A stretch of DNA of 64,000 bases from Bacteroidota bacterium (lineage in GTDB: Bacteria > Bacteroidota > Bacteroidia > B-17B0 > Aurantibacillaceae): NCBI GenBank assembly GCA_018267655.1, contig JAFDYB010000086.1, positions 124,001-188,000 of the forward strand. Direction: 5' to 3'. The notes beneath the pieces are model-generated. The model was not told the DNA's origin. It did no database searches and saw only the letters and a list, made by a program, of their open reading frames with translations. Each line of letters begins with the position of its first letter. Within the stretch, counting starts at the first letter, position 1. Below are positions 1-8,198 of this stretch, one piece after another. A program made the position numbers and the translations under genes.

Positions 1-189
1 TTATTTTATTGCCAAATTAGCCACTTCTTTAATTATTCTATCGCATCGAGTGATTCAATACCTGCCTTTTTTCCACACGCACAGAGTTTTACTCAAATTA
101 ATATAGGAAATTATTATTCCTCTTTTGCGTTAGCCAATGAGTTTGAGCAATCAACGCGTTCTTTTTTTAAAATAAAGAGTATTAATTAA
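1..189 (+). CDS. C-terminal end of an unidentified protein (partial)
   Basis: An open frame enters from outside the window and ends with TAA at 187-189, giving the last 62 residues of a protein. Sixty-two codons without a stop are unlikely by chance in such AT-rich DNA, so I read this as a real gene tail. The visible part has many aromatic residues (SHFFNYS, IPAFFPHAQ, NIGNYYSSFA) and a basic end (FFKIKSIN). I do not recognise the family and give no function. It is followed about 20 bases later by the yceI control region. Confidence 0.45.
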   Translation, partial: LFYCQISHFFNYSIASSDSIPAFFPHAQSFTQINIGNYYSSFALANEFEQSTRSFFKIKSIN

Positions 190-206
190 CGTAAATTCAC
201 AAATAA

Positions 207-240
207 ATGTTATAACATATAATGTTATAACGTATATTTG
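207..240 (+). promoter_or_regulatory. Promoter of yceI with twin palindromic operator, probably for the MarR regulator
   Basis: Two 12-bp units, ATGTTATAACAT (207-218, a perfect palindrome) and ATGTTATAACGT (222-233, near-perfect), lie 15 bases apart centre to centre. The second runs into TATATTTG (233-240), a perfect match to the Bacteroidota -7 box TAnnTTTG. The palindromes cover the place where the -33 element should be, so a bound protein would block RNA polymerase. MarR dimers bind short palindromes of this kind, and a marR gene lies just downstream of yceI. That this MarR is the ligand of the site is inference. Confidence 0.6.
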
Positions 241-258
241 TAACATAATTTTAAAAAT

Positions 259-849
259 ATGAAAAAATCAATAACAACAATTTTTGTAGCAGCTTCAGTT
301 GCTGCAATTTCACAAACAAACTGGAAGCTAGATGCTTCGCATTCAAAATTAGGGTTTTCTGTTACTCACATGATGGTAAGCGAAGTAGAAGGAAAATTTA
401 AACTGTACGAAGGAACCGTAAGTTCAAAATCAGACATTGATTTTACCGACGCTAAAATTAATTTTAGCGCAGATGCAGCTTCAATCAATACTGAAAATGA
501 TAAACGTGATGAACACTTAAAGAGTCCTGATTTTTTTGACGTAGCAAAATTTCAAAAAATAACCTTTGAAGCAACAAGTATGAAGCCTCTTGCAAAAGTT
601 AAAACAGAATATGACCTAGAAGGGAATTTAACTATGCATGGCGTTACTAAAAAAATAAAATTAAAAGCCATTGGAGCTCCAAATGTTATAAAAGATCCTT
701 ATGGCAATTTTAAGTACGGCTTTAAAGTTAAAGGAAAAATTAACCGAAAAGATTTTGGCTTAAAATGGAATGCCGCTCTAGAGGCAGGAGGAATGGTTGT
801 TAGCGAAGAAGTTACTTTAGATATTAATATTGAATTAAATAAAGCATAA
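259..849 (+). CDS. YceI-family periplasmic lipid-binding-like protein
   Basis: This 196-residue protein is a YceI-family lipocalin-like barrel that is expected to bind isoprenoid or fatty lipids in the periplasm. A short N-terminal hydrophobic stretch (TTIFVAASVAAIS) is a likely signal peptide. The family pattern is clear: WKLDASHSKLGFSVTHMMVS near residue 22, then DKRDEHLKSPDFFDVAKFQ in the middle and a GLKWNAALEAGG motif near the end. Length fits the family. It is a single-gene unit: the operator at 207-233 lies upstream and a strong terminator follows directly. The neighbouring marR gene and the operator suggest induction by a stress or lipid signal; the actual ligand is unknown. Confidence 0.9.
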   Translation: MKKSITTIFVAASVAAISQTNWKLDASHSKLGFSVTHMMVSEVEGKFKLYEGTVSSKSDIDFTDAKINFSADAASINTENDKRDEHLKSPDFFDVAKFQKITFEATSMKPLAKVKTEYDLEGNLTMHGVTKKIKLKAIGAPNVIKDPYGNFKYGFKVKGKINRKDFGLKWNAALEAGGMVVSEEVTLDINIELNKA

Positions 850-860
850 TTAGAAAATTA

Positions 861-893
861 TTTAGGGCGCAAGTGTTGCGCCCTAAATTTTTA
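861..893 (+). terminator. Rho-independent terminator after yceI
   Basis: A 12-bp perfect stem (861-872 with 876-887, core AGGGCGC) closes a 3-base loop and runs into a T-rich tract. It separates yceI from marR, so marR must have its own promoter. Confidence 0.9.
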
Positions 894-1080
894 TAACGCC
901 AAATATAAATACATCTGCAATAAGTGCTTGTTATTAAAATAAAAAGACACTACGTAAAAAATTATATAACAATAGTCACAAGAGTTTTTAAAAAAATAAA
1001 CTTAACCATAACATATTTACTTTTAGTGCTAAGACTAATTTTAGTTTTCTTATATTTATCAATTCAAACTATTAAAAGAA

Positions 1081-1530
1081 ATGAAATTGGAAGAAGAAAT
1101 ACAGCAATCTCTTTTTAAGTCACACCAACAAAAACTTGCCGTTAATTTAACTTATACTTCTAATTGGTTAAACTCAAATTTTTCGGCGTTATTTAAAAAG
1201 TCTGATATAACGCTACAACAATTTAACGTGCTGCGTATTTTAAGAGGCCAGCTCCCTAATTATTGTAATTTAAAATTGATTAAAGAACGAATGCTCGATA
1301 AAATGAGTGATGCTTCACGAATTGTAGATAAGCTTGTTGCTAAAAAATTCATTGAACGAATTGCTTGTCCTAACGATAGAAGAAATATTAACTTAAAAAT
1401 AACTAAAACAGGTTTAACACTTCTTAAAAGACTTGATACTATTGACGATCTGACAAACTCTCTTTTTAAAAATTTAAACAACGCAGAGTTAGAAAGACTT
1501 AATAACCTACTTGATAAACTCAGAGGATAA
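1081..1530 (+). CDS. MarR-family transcriptional regulator
   Basis: A 149-residue winged-helix protein of the MarR family. N-terminal dimerisation helices are followed by the winged-helix core: TLQQFNVLRILRG, then the recognition-helix region DKMSDASRIVDKLVAKKFIE (residues about 72-91) and the wing CPNDRRNINLKITKTG. The C-terminal helices (about 120-149) complete the dimer interface. ATG at 1081 is chosen because an overlapping upstream frame is not protein-like. It most probably controls yceI through the palindromes at 207-233 and may respond to a small lipophilic ligand; the target is inferred from proximity. No clear operator copy is seen before marR itself. Confidence 0.85.
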   Translation: MKLEEEIQQSLFKSHQQKLAVNLTYTSNWLNSNFSALFKKSDITLQQFNVLRILRGQLPNYCNLKLIKERMLDKMSDASRIVDKLVAKKFIERIACPNDRRNINLKITKTGLTLLKRLDTIDDLTNSLFKNLNNAELERLNNLLDKLRG

Positions 1531-1678
1531 TTACCTAAGTTTAATAAACTCTTTGCAATTTCAAACTATTTTTCATGGGGTTAGGTGTTATATAAAGTTA
1601 AAGAGATAAACTTTAAAACACAATTATGTCCCTAAATGAAAAGGCTGTTTCACTCAAAATATTGATTAAAAAATAGAA

Positions 1679-2722
1679 TTACTTAGAAAAAGAATTCCAG
1701 CCTTGAGCTTTTAACTCGATTAAAGAGCCATTTTTAGTTATTAAATTACAGCCGGATTCCTTACTTGTAATATGCCCTATAACTGTAACCAAAGCTTGTG
1801 ATTTTATCTTTTCATACTCCTGCATCGAAATTGTAAAAAGCAATTCATAATCTTCGCCGCCATTTAAAGCACAAGTTGTTGGGTCGATATTAAATTCAAG
1901 CGCTGTGTTATATGTTAATTGATCAATTGGAAGTTTTTCTTCATAAACCTGCGCTCCAACATTTGATTGCTTGCAAATGTGCAATATTTCACTTGATAAG
2001 CCATCACTTATGTCTATCATTGAACTTGGTATTATATCAAGTTGGTGTAGTAATTTAATTACATCTTCTCTTGCTTCCGGCTTTAATTGTCGCTGCAAAA
2101 TATAATCTTTCCCTTCTAAATCCGGCTGCATGTTTTTGTTCGATTGAAATACAAATTTTTCGCGCTCAAGAACTTGAAGTCCTATGTAAGCTGCACCCAA
2201 ATCGCCGCTTACACACAACAAATCATTCGCTTTAGCGCCATTCCTATACGAAATTTTTTCAGAATTAGCTGAACCTATAACCGTTATAGATAAAGTTAAA
2301 CCAGAAAGACTTGAAGTAGTATCGCCACCAATTAAATCAATTTTATATTTTTCACATGCCAAATACATACCTGAGTACAACTCTTCAATTGCTTCTAAAC
2401 TAAAGCGGTTAGAAATTGCTATTGATACTAAAACCTGTTGGGGAACTGCATTCATTGCAAAAATATCGCTTAAATTAACTACGATGCTTTTATACCCTAA
2501 ATGCTTTAAAGGAACATACGTTAAGTCAAAATGCACGCCCTCAACTAACATGTCGGTTGATACAAGCGTTTTTTTATCTTCATTAAAAATTACAGCGGCA
2601 TCATCGCCTATACCTCTTACACTCGAATTATTTTTTATTTCGAAATTTTTTGTGAGATGATTTATTAATTCAAATTCTCCAAGAGAAGCTATTTCTGTAC
2701 GTTGTTTATTTTCAAAATCCAT
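1679..2722 (-). CDS. thiL: Thiamine-monophosphate kinase ThiL
   Basis: ThiL phosphorylates thiamine monophosphate with ATP to give thiamine diphosphate, the active cofactor. The 347-residue length is normal. The AIR-synthetase-like fold is shown by GIGDDAAV (residues 37-44), STDMLVEGVHFD (about 55-66), the metal and phosphate-binding DLIGGDTTSS (about 130), SMIDISDGLSSE (about 235) and LNGGEDYELLF (about 290). The gene stands alone on the minus strand, divergent from the EVE gene, with about 70 bases between start codons. No other thiamine genes are in view. Confidence 0.95.
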   Translation of the reverse strand: MDFENKQRTEIASLGEFELINHLTKNFEIKNNSSVRGIGDDAAVIFNEDKKTLVSTDMLVEGVHFDLTYVPLKHLGYKSIVVNLSDIFAMNAVPQQVLVSIAISNRFSLEAIEELYSGMYLACEKYKIDLIGGDTTSSLSGLTLSITVIGSANSEKISYRNGAKANDLLCVSGDLGAAYIGLQVLEREKFVFQSNKNMQPDLEGKDYILQRQLKPEAREDVIKLLHQLDIIPSSMIDISDGLSSEILHICKQSNVGAQVYEEKLPIDQLTYNTALEFNIDPTTCALNGGEDYELLFTISMQEYEKIKSQALVTVIGHITSKESGCNLITKNGSLIELKAQGWNSFSK

Positions 2723-2793
2723 TTATAGTGGATAAAGATAAATAATAATTAATTTTGTTCGATAATTTTTAGTAAGAAATAATTTTAAACTTT

Positions 2794-3210
2794 ATGATGA
2801 ACTATTGGTTGGTAAAATCAGAGCCTTATAAATATTCATGGAAAAATTTATTAAAGGATAAAAAAACTACATGGGATGGTGTTAGAAATTACGGCGCACG
2901 CAATAATTTAAAATCAATGAAAAAAGGAGATTTGGTATTTTTTTATCATAGTAATGAAGGTTTGGAAATAGTTGGTATTGCCAAGGTTGTAAAAGAATTT
3001 TTTCAAGATCCAACTACAACTGAAACTGCATGGGTGAGCGTTGAGTTAGCGCCTTATAAAACATTAAAAAAACCTGTTACATTAGCTTTTTTAAAAAATG
3101 ACAGTTTTTTAAAAGAAATTGAATTAGTAAGACTTTCAAGATTAAGCGTAAGCAAAGTAACCGAAACTCAGTTTTTAAAAATTTGTGAACTGGGAGAAGT
3201 AACACTTTAA
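2794..3210 (+). CDS. EVE-domain protein
   Basis: This 138-residue protein is one EVE domain, a PUA-like fold thought to read modified bases in DNA or RNA. The hallmark N-terminus NYWLVKSEPYKYSW is followed by TTWDGVRNYGARNNLKSM and GDLVFFYHSNE, the pattern of the thymocyte-nuclear-protein-1 group. ATG codons at 2794 and 2797 both fit; family members start at MNYW, so 2797 may be the true start. A -7-like box TAATTTTG lies at 2750-2757. It is a stand-alone gene between thiL and surE. Cellular role is uncertain; the family is often found as a lone housekeeping gene in this phylum. Confidence 0.88.
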   Translation: MMNYWLVKSEPYKYSWKNLLKDKKTTWDGVRNYGARNNLKSMKKGDLVFFYHSNEGLEIVGIAKVVKEFFQDPTTTETAWVSVELAPYKTLKKPVTLAFLKNDSFLKEIELVRLSRLSVSKVTETQFLKICELGEVTL

Positions 3211-3329
3211 TTCATTAAAGATAAATGCTTTTGGCATTTAACTAATTAACAAATTGCTTTTAGTAAAAAGCAACTTCTCGATAAAAATTTAAAGCCTATT
3301 TTTTTTAGCTTTATTACTTTGTAATTTTT

Positions 3330-4100
3330 ATGCATGAACGGCCTTTAATATTTGTAACAAATGACGATGGTATATCAGCACCCGGTATATTGGCTTTAAG
3401 TGCAATTGCCAAAAAATTTGGCGATGTAGTTTTACTTGCCCCTGATAAACCTCAAAGCGGCATGGGACATGCTATCACCATCAATTCCACATTACGTTTA
3501 AACCAAACTAACTTTCACAATGTATTGCAAGAATATTCTTGCAGTGGCACACCGGTTGACTGTGTGAAAATGGCGGTGAATCATTTATTAAAGCGAGTAC
3601 CGGATTTAGTATTAAGCGGTATAAATCATGGCAGTAACAGTTCTATAAACGTGATATACAGCGGCACAATGAGTGCTGCGCTAGAGGGTGCTTTAGAAGG
3701 GACCTCATCAATAGGGTTTAGTCTTTGTGATTACAGTATTGACGCTGATTTTACGCAATCAACTGCATACATCGAAAAAATTATTGCAGAAGTTTTAGAA
3801 AAAAAATTGCCTAAAGGCGTTTGTTTAAATGTAAATATACCTAAACTTAAAGCTGATGAAATTAAAGGCATTAAAGTAGTTAGACAAGCGCAAGCTAATT
3901 GGGTAGAAAAAATTGATGAGCGAAAAGACCCTTACGGCAAAAGTTATTTTTGGTTAACCGGAGAGTTTATGAACTTTGAAAAACACTCAACAGATACTGA
4001 TGAGTGGGCTATTGCAAATGGTTATATATCAATAGTTCCAACACAATCAGATTTAACATCACACAGTTCTATTCAACATTTAAAAAAATTAGAATTATGA
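3330..4100 (+). CDS. surE: 5'/3'-nucleotidase SurE
   Basis: SurE removes phosphate from nucleoside 5' and 3' monophosphates and acts in the stationary phase. At 256 residues it is full length. The metal site is seen in VTNDDGISAPG (residues 9-19, paired aspartates) with APDKPQSGMGHAIT (about 38-51), CSGTPVDCVK and LSGINHGSN (about 92-100). The gene starts an operon: its TGA overlaps the ATG of the next membrane-protein gene by four bases, and lpxB follows directly. This surE-to-lpxB order suggests shared transcription with lipid A synthesis. Confidence 0.95.
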   Translation: MHERPLIFVTNDDGISAPGILALSAIAKKFGDVVLLAPDKPQSGMGHAITINSTLRLNQTNFHNVLQEYSCSGTPVDCVKMAVNHLLKRVPDLVLSGINHGSNSSINVIYSGTMSAALEGALEGTSSIGFSLCDYSIDADFTQSTAYIEKIIAEVLEKKLPKGVCLNVNIPKLKADEIKGIKVVRQAQANWVEKIDERKDPYGKSYFWLTGEFMNFEKHSTDTDEWAIANGYISIVPTQSDLTSHSSIQHLKKLEL

Positions 4101-4414
4101 GTTGGGAACAAAAATTAAATTCTTTTTGGAAAGGTTTACTAATAGGATTTTTTTTCCCTATTATTCTTTACGTTGGGTATTGGTTGTTTTTTTATCACCA
4201 AATTTCATTTCCTGTAAGGTTTACTAAATATTTGCTTAACGGAAACATGCTTAGTGGAGTTGTTAAAATTTGCGGTATAGCCAATCTGTTGCTTTTTTAC
4301 TTTGGTTTAACAAAAAAAATTGATGCCTTTACCAAGGGCATTATTGTAGCTACAATAGTGTATGTAGCATTAGTTGCTTACTTAATGTACTTTCACGAAA
4401 CTGTTTATTTATAA
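4097..4414 (+). CDS. Small membrane protein between surE and lpxB
   Basis: A 105-residue protein with three predicted membrane helices: about 13-30 (LLIGFFFPIILYVGYWLFF), about 53-70 (ICGIANLLLFYFG) and about 80-98 (IIVATIVYVALVAYLMYF). The start is ATG at 4097, inside the surE stop (ATGA overlap); a longer in-frame extension into surE is rejected. The stop at 4414 is directly followed by the lpxB ATG, so the three genes are translationally coupled. I do not recognise a named family. The position suggests a role at the inner membrane linked to lipid A synthesis, but that is only inference. Confidence 0.8.
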   Translation: MSWEQKLNSFWKGLLIGFFFPIILYVGYWLFFYHQISFPVRFTKYLLNGNMLSGVVKICGIANLLLFYFGLTKKIDAFTKGIIVATIVYVALVAYLMYFHETVYL

Positions 4415-5527
4415 ATGAAATATTTTTTTATAGTTGGCGAACCTAGTGGCGATATGCATGCGGCAAATTGTATTAAACACTTAAAGCAACTAGATACAAA
4501 TTACACTATTCAATACACAGGTGGTAAATTAATGGAAGAGGAAATAGGAATCGCTCCTATTATTGATATAAAAAACATGGCCTTTATGGGTTTTGTTGAT
4601 GTTTTAAAGAATATTACCACTATTAAACGTAATTTTAAAATTGTAAAAAAAGCACTACTTAAATTTAAACCAGACGTACTGATTTTAGTTGACTATCCCG
4701 GTTTTAATTTGCGAATGGCAAAATGGGCAAATAAACATAACATTACTACAGATATGTATATTTCGCCTACCGTTTGGGCATGGAAAGAAAAAAGAGTTGA
4801 AACTATTAAAAAATACATACGCAATATGTATGTTATTTTACCATTTGAAGAGGCCTTTTATCAAAAACATAATTATAAAGTACATTTTGTTGGACACCCA
4901 TTAGTTGATGTAATAAATGAAAAAAAACAAAATTTAAAATCGTTTGAACATTTTAAACAAGAAAATAATTTATCTAACGCTCCTATAATTGCTATTTTAC
5001 CTGGGAGCAGAGTACAAGAGATAAACTACATGCTACCTACAATGCTCACTGTAGCAAAAAAATTTCCTGATATTCAATTTGTAATTGCTGCATCTAACTC
5101 TATTCCAGAAAGTTTTTATCAAAATAATAATTGTAAAAATGTAAAAACAGTTCACAATCAAACCTACGAGCTGCTCCACTATGCATCTGCAGGCTTAATA
5201 AAATCAGGCACATCTACACTTGAAAGTGCTTTATTTAATTTGCCTCAAATTATTTGTTACGCAGGTGGCAACTTATCAATACGTATTGCGAAATTTTTTG
5301 TAAAATTAAACTACATAGGGCTTCCAAACTTAATTATGAATAAGCCTATTGTTAAAGAGTTTGTACAACATGACTTTAATGTTGAAAACATTAGCAACGA
5401 ACTAACTAAAATTTTAACTAATGAGAATTATAAAAAAACGATACTAACAAATTACGCCGAATTAAAAAAAATGCTTGCTGGTGGAGCCGGAGAAAAAGTT
5501 GCAAAATATATAACACAGGTAAATTGA
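4415..5527 (+). CDS. lpxB: Lipid-A-disaccharide synthase LpxB
   Basis: LpxB joins UDP-2,3-diacylglucosamine and lipid X to make the lipid A disaccharide at the inner face of the cytoplasmic membrane. The 370-residue protein shows the GT19 signature: GEPSGDMHAA (8-17), AFMGFVDVLKNI (about 55), SPTVWAWKEKRV (about 120), GHPLVDV (about 165), LPGSRVQEINYMLP (about 195) and KSGTSTLESAL (about 270). It begins with no gap after the small membrane gene, and its TGA overlaps the TTG start of the next gene. It confirms an LPS-bearing outer membrane. Confidence 0.95.
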   Translation: MKYFFIVGEPSGDMHAANCIKHLKQLDTNYTIQYTGGKLMEEEIGIAPIIDIKNMAFMGFVDVLKNITTIKRNFKIVKKALLKFKPDVLILVDYPGFNLRMAKWANKHNITTDMYISPTVWAWKEKRVETIKKYIRNMYVILPFEEAFYQKHNYKVHFVGHPLVDVINEKKQNLKSFEHFKQENNLSNAPIIAILPGSRVQEINYMLPTMLTVAKKFPDIQFVIAASNSIPESFYQNNNCKNVKTVHNQTYELLHYASAGLIKSGTSTLESALFNLPQIICYAGGNLSIRIAKFFVKLNYIGLPNLIMNKPIVKEFVQHDFNVENISNELTKILTNENYKKTILTNYAELKKMLAGGAGEKVAKYITQVN

Positions 5528-6696
5528 AAAAAGCGATTATATATTTATTTTTTTTCTTTTTCATTATTATAAATACTTCATTCACAATTTTAAGCGAATC
5601 TATCTTAATCCGTATTTACGCACACCTAAAAGTAACTTCCGTGCAAATAATCCAAAGCAAAGGAAACTATTATGTAATGGCAGATGCTACTACAATTTTA
5701 AAAACAAAAAACACAGATGTATTAAAATTTAATCTTATAAACGATAGCGTTAATTTAATGCTAAACGATTCTTTTAAAGGTAGATATAAATACATTAAAA
5801 TAATTGGATCGAACGATGCAGAATTTAAAATAAAATTATTAAACCCCGACAGAAAAATACGAACATATCAAAACAACATTTCTTTATCTGTTGTTGAAGA
5901 AGGTTTAAAACTAATTAATGAAGTTGAGCTAAATAATTACATTGCCGGGGTAACCGAAGCTGAAGCAGGGAGTAGGACTACTCTTGAATTTTATAAAGTA
6001 CAATCTATTCTTGCAAGAACTTTTGCTTTAGCACATATCAATAAGCACGTTAATGAAGGCTTTAGTTTATGCGATCAGGTGCATTGCCAGGCTTATTTTG
6101 GAAAGCCTAAAGACAGTAACATTTGTTCGGCAATCAATTTAACTCAAAATTTAGTTGTGGTTGATGAAAACTTAAATTTAATTATTGCAGCATTTCACAG
6201 TAACTGCGGCGGACAAACAGCAAACAGCGAAGATGTTTGGGGCGCAAAAACAAGTTATTTGCGAAGCATAAGCGACAGCTTTAGTTTAAAAATGCCTAAT
6301 AGTAAATGGGAAAGGCGTATGCTTACAGACGATTGGCTATCTTACTTAAAACTCAAACATAATATACCTATTGAAAAAGAAAACATTAGACAAGCTGCAT
6401 TAAAGTTTAATCAAGAGAGTAGAAAAATTTATTTAGAATGTAACAACACAAAAATTCCACTAAAAAATGTAAGGCAAGATTTACAATTAAAATCAACTTT
6501 TTTTAATATTTTACCCTTAGGAAAAGATAGTATTTTATTTATTGGAAGAGGTTATGGACATGGCCTAGGACTATGCCAAGAGGGAGCAATAAAAATGGGA
6601 AAATTAGGGTATAATTATACCCAAATACTAAATTTTTATTATCAAAATACTCAACTCATTGATCTTCATAAATTAAATTTTTTTAAAGACGAATAA
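5524..6696 (+). CDS. SpoIID/LytB-domain protein
   Basis: A 390-residue exported protein with a SpoIID/LytB domain, a family that includes peptidoglycan lytic transglycosylases acting on stripped glycan chains. An N-terminal hydrophobic segment (IIYLFFFFFIIINTSFTIL) serves as signal peptide or anchor. The SpoIID domain covers about 135-385: NNYIAGVTEAEAGSRT, YKVQSILARTFAL, AAFHSNCGGQTANSEDVW and the C-terminal GRGYGHGLGLCQEGA. The start is TTG at 5524, overlapping the lpxB stop as TTGA, which supports coupled expression. Being behind lpxB it probably acts in envelope upkeep, not sporulation. Confidence 0.88.
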   Translation: MKKAIIYLFFFFFIIINTSFTILSESILIRIYAHLKVTSVQIIQSKGNYYVMADATTILKTKNTDVLKFNLINDSVNLMLNDSFKGRYKYIKIIGSNDAEFKIKLLNPDRKIRTYQNNISLSVVEEGLKLINEVELNNYIAGVTEAEAGSRTTLEFYKVQSILARTFALAHINKHVNEGFSLCDQVHCQAYFGKPKDSNICSAINLTQNLVVVDENLNLIIAAFHSNCGGQTANSEDVWGAKTSYLRSISDSFSLKMPNSKWERRMLTDDWLSYLKLKHNIPIEKENIRQAALKFNQESRKIYLECNNTKIPLKNVRQDLQLKSTFFNILPLGKDSILFIGRGYGHGLGLCQEGAIKMGKLGYNYTQILNFYYQNTQLIDLHKLNFFKDE

Positions 6697-6711
6697 ATAT
6701 TAAATTCACTT

Positions 6712-7092
6712 ATGCGCCTTGTGTTTTTCATAGCCTCATTTTTATTTACAGTAATATTTTATGCGCAGCAGCCTTTAACTATCAAATTTAAAAAAGAAAG
6801 CATGGCTACTAAAGCTGTATTTGATAATATTGAAATGAAGTTAATTGTTATGGATAAATTTGGTAACATTACACAAATCGAAATAAGAAATTTTAAATTA
6901 TTTATTAAAGAAAAATCAGCCACAAAAGAATTTGAATCGTTTTCAAATAACTTAACGCAAGATATGCTTACACATTTAAACAAGTTAAAAAAATCAACAA
7001 AATTATTTTTCACAAATATTTATGTTGAAGAGCATGAGCATTTAGAAAAATTGCCCGACGTGATTGAAATTTGGTTTCCTGTATGTAAGTAA
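6712..7092 (+). CDS. Small secreted protein of unknown function
   Basis: A 126-residue protein with a clear signal peptide (LVFFIASFLFTVIFYA, cut before QQPL). The mature part alternates beta-strand-like and charged stretches (KMVMDKFGN type segments, then FFTNIYVEEHEHLEKLPDVI) and ends in a single cysteine. No named family is recognised. It lies 15 bases behind the SpoIID gene and is probably the last gene of the surE-lpxB operon, pointing to an envelope location. Confidence 0.65.
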   Translation: MRLVFFIASFLFTVIFYAQQPLTIKFKKESMATKAVFDNIEMKLIVMDKFGNITQIEIRNFKLFIKEKSATKEFESFSNNLTQDMLTHLNKLKKSTKLFFTNIYVEEHEHLEKLPDVIEIWFPVCK

Positions 7093-7148
7093 ACATTTAA
7101 TTATTATTTTTTTATGCAAAAGTTTATTTAAAATAATGAAATAAATTT

Positions 7149-7156
7149 TATCTTTG
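7149..7156 (+). promoter_or_regulatory. -7 box before the FAH-family gene
   Basis: TATCTTTG matches the Bacteroidota -7 consensus TAnnTTTG. No convincing TTTG element is seen at the -33 distance. The leader to the ATG at 7219 would be about 55 bases. Confidence 0.45.
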
Positions 7157-7218
7157 AGTAATAGGATGTTGTAGCTTACAAAACATCTTGGTTTTAAATA
7201 TCTTACAAAGAAAAAACA

Positions 7219-7824
7219 ATGAAAATAATTTGTATAGGACGTAATTATATAAATCACGCCAAGGAAATGAATGCCGAAATACAGGAAGAGCCCGTTTTTT
7301 TCATGAAACCTGATACTGCCCTTTGCAAAGAAAGTGACTTTTATATTCCTGATTTTACAAAAGAACTCCATCATGAAGTTGAACTAGTAATTAAAATATG
7401 CAAAGCAGGTAAACACATTAATGAGTCATTTGCAAAAAATTATTATAACGAAATTGGATTAGGCATAGACTTTACAGCACGTGATATACAACAAAAATGT
7501 AAAGAAAAAGGACTTCCTTGGGAAAAAGCAAAAGCATTTGATAATAGTGCCCCAATTGGAAAATTTATTGATAAAGGAAAAATAGATGCTGCGAATATAA
7601 ACTTTGAATTAAAAATAAATGGGGCCTCTCGTCAAATCGGAAACAGTAAAGATTTAATTTTTACCTTTGATAAAATAATAGCACATGTATCTCAATTTGT
7701 AACCTTAAAAGTGGGTGATTTAATTTATACAGGAACTCCCGAAGGAGTTGGCGCTGTCAAAATTGGAGACTCTTTAGAAGGTTTTTTAAATAAAGAACTA
7801 TTTTTAAAATTAAATATCAAATAA
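7219..7824 (+). CDS. Fumarylacetoacetate hydrolase-family protein
   Basis: A 201-residue enzyme of the FAH family, which cleaves or decarboxylates beta-keto acids with a divalent metal (oxaloacetate decarboxylase and acylpyruvase activities are common in members of this size). The start motif KIICIGRNYINHAKEM, substrate residues PVFFMKPDTAL, the metal ligands in LHHEVELVIKI (about 53-63) and GIDFTARDIQQK, and the C-terminal GDLIYTGTPEGVG are all present. It is followed after one base by a small gene, so they are likely cotranscribed. Exact substrate cannot be fixed. Confidence 0.9.
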   Translation: MKIICIGRNYINHAKEMNAEIQEEPVFFMKPDTALCKESDFYIPDFTKELHHEVELVIKICKAGKHINESFAKNYYNEIGLGIDFTARDIQQKCKEKGLPWEKAKAFDNSAPIGKFIDKGKIDAANINFELKINGASRQIGNSKDLIFTFDKIIAHVSQFVTLKVGDLIYTGTPEGVGAVKIGDSLEGFLNKELFLKLNIK

Positions 7825-7825
7825 T

Positions 7826-8113
7826 ATGATACCAATGGAAGCAAACATACAAGACAAAAAAATCGAAATAATAATTGTTTTTAAAATTGATATTACCGAA
7901 GAATTTGCCGAAAACTACTTAACAAAATTAGGCATTGCGTTTCGCGAGGGTATGGATTCGAGCAAGGGTAAAATCTATTTTTATAGCACAGGTCCAAAAT
8001 ACATACTTACATTTACAAGCGAGAAAGACAAAAAAGAATTCATGTCAAAACACGCAAAAGATAAAGAAATACACGAAATTTATACTCCAAATTGGAAAAT
8101 ACAAAAAGATTAA
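7826..8113 (+). CDS. Small conserved cytoplasmic protein
   Basis: A 95-residue protein with no signal peptide. It has a beta-alpha-beta look: IEIIIVFKIDI, EEFAENYLTKLGIAFREGMD, KIYFYSTGPKYILTFTS, KDKKEFMSKHAKDKEIHEIYTPNW. Start could be ATG 7826 or ATG 7835. It follows the FAH-family gene with one base between, so probable operon partner. No family name recognised. Confidence 0.65.
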   Translation: MIPMEANIQDKKIEIIIVFKIDITEEFAENYLTKLGIAFREGMDSSKGKIYFYSTGPKYILTFTSEKDKKEFMSKHAKDKEIHEIYTPNWKIQKD

Positions 8114-8198
8114 TTTTCTTAAGAGATCATAAAATTTGCTTAATTTTTATTTAAAACATAACTCAATATTTCTTAACTTTATTCGTTATTAATTAAAG

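Noticed and set aside
924-1118. 64-codon ORF before marR
   Set aside because: It overlaps the marR start, is hydrophobic by AT bias alone, and marR explains the region.
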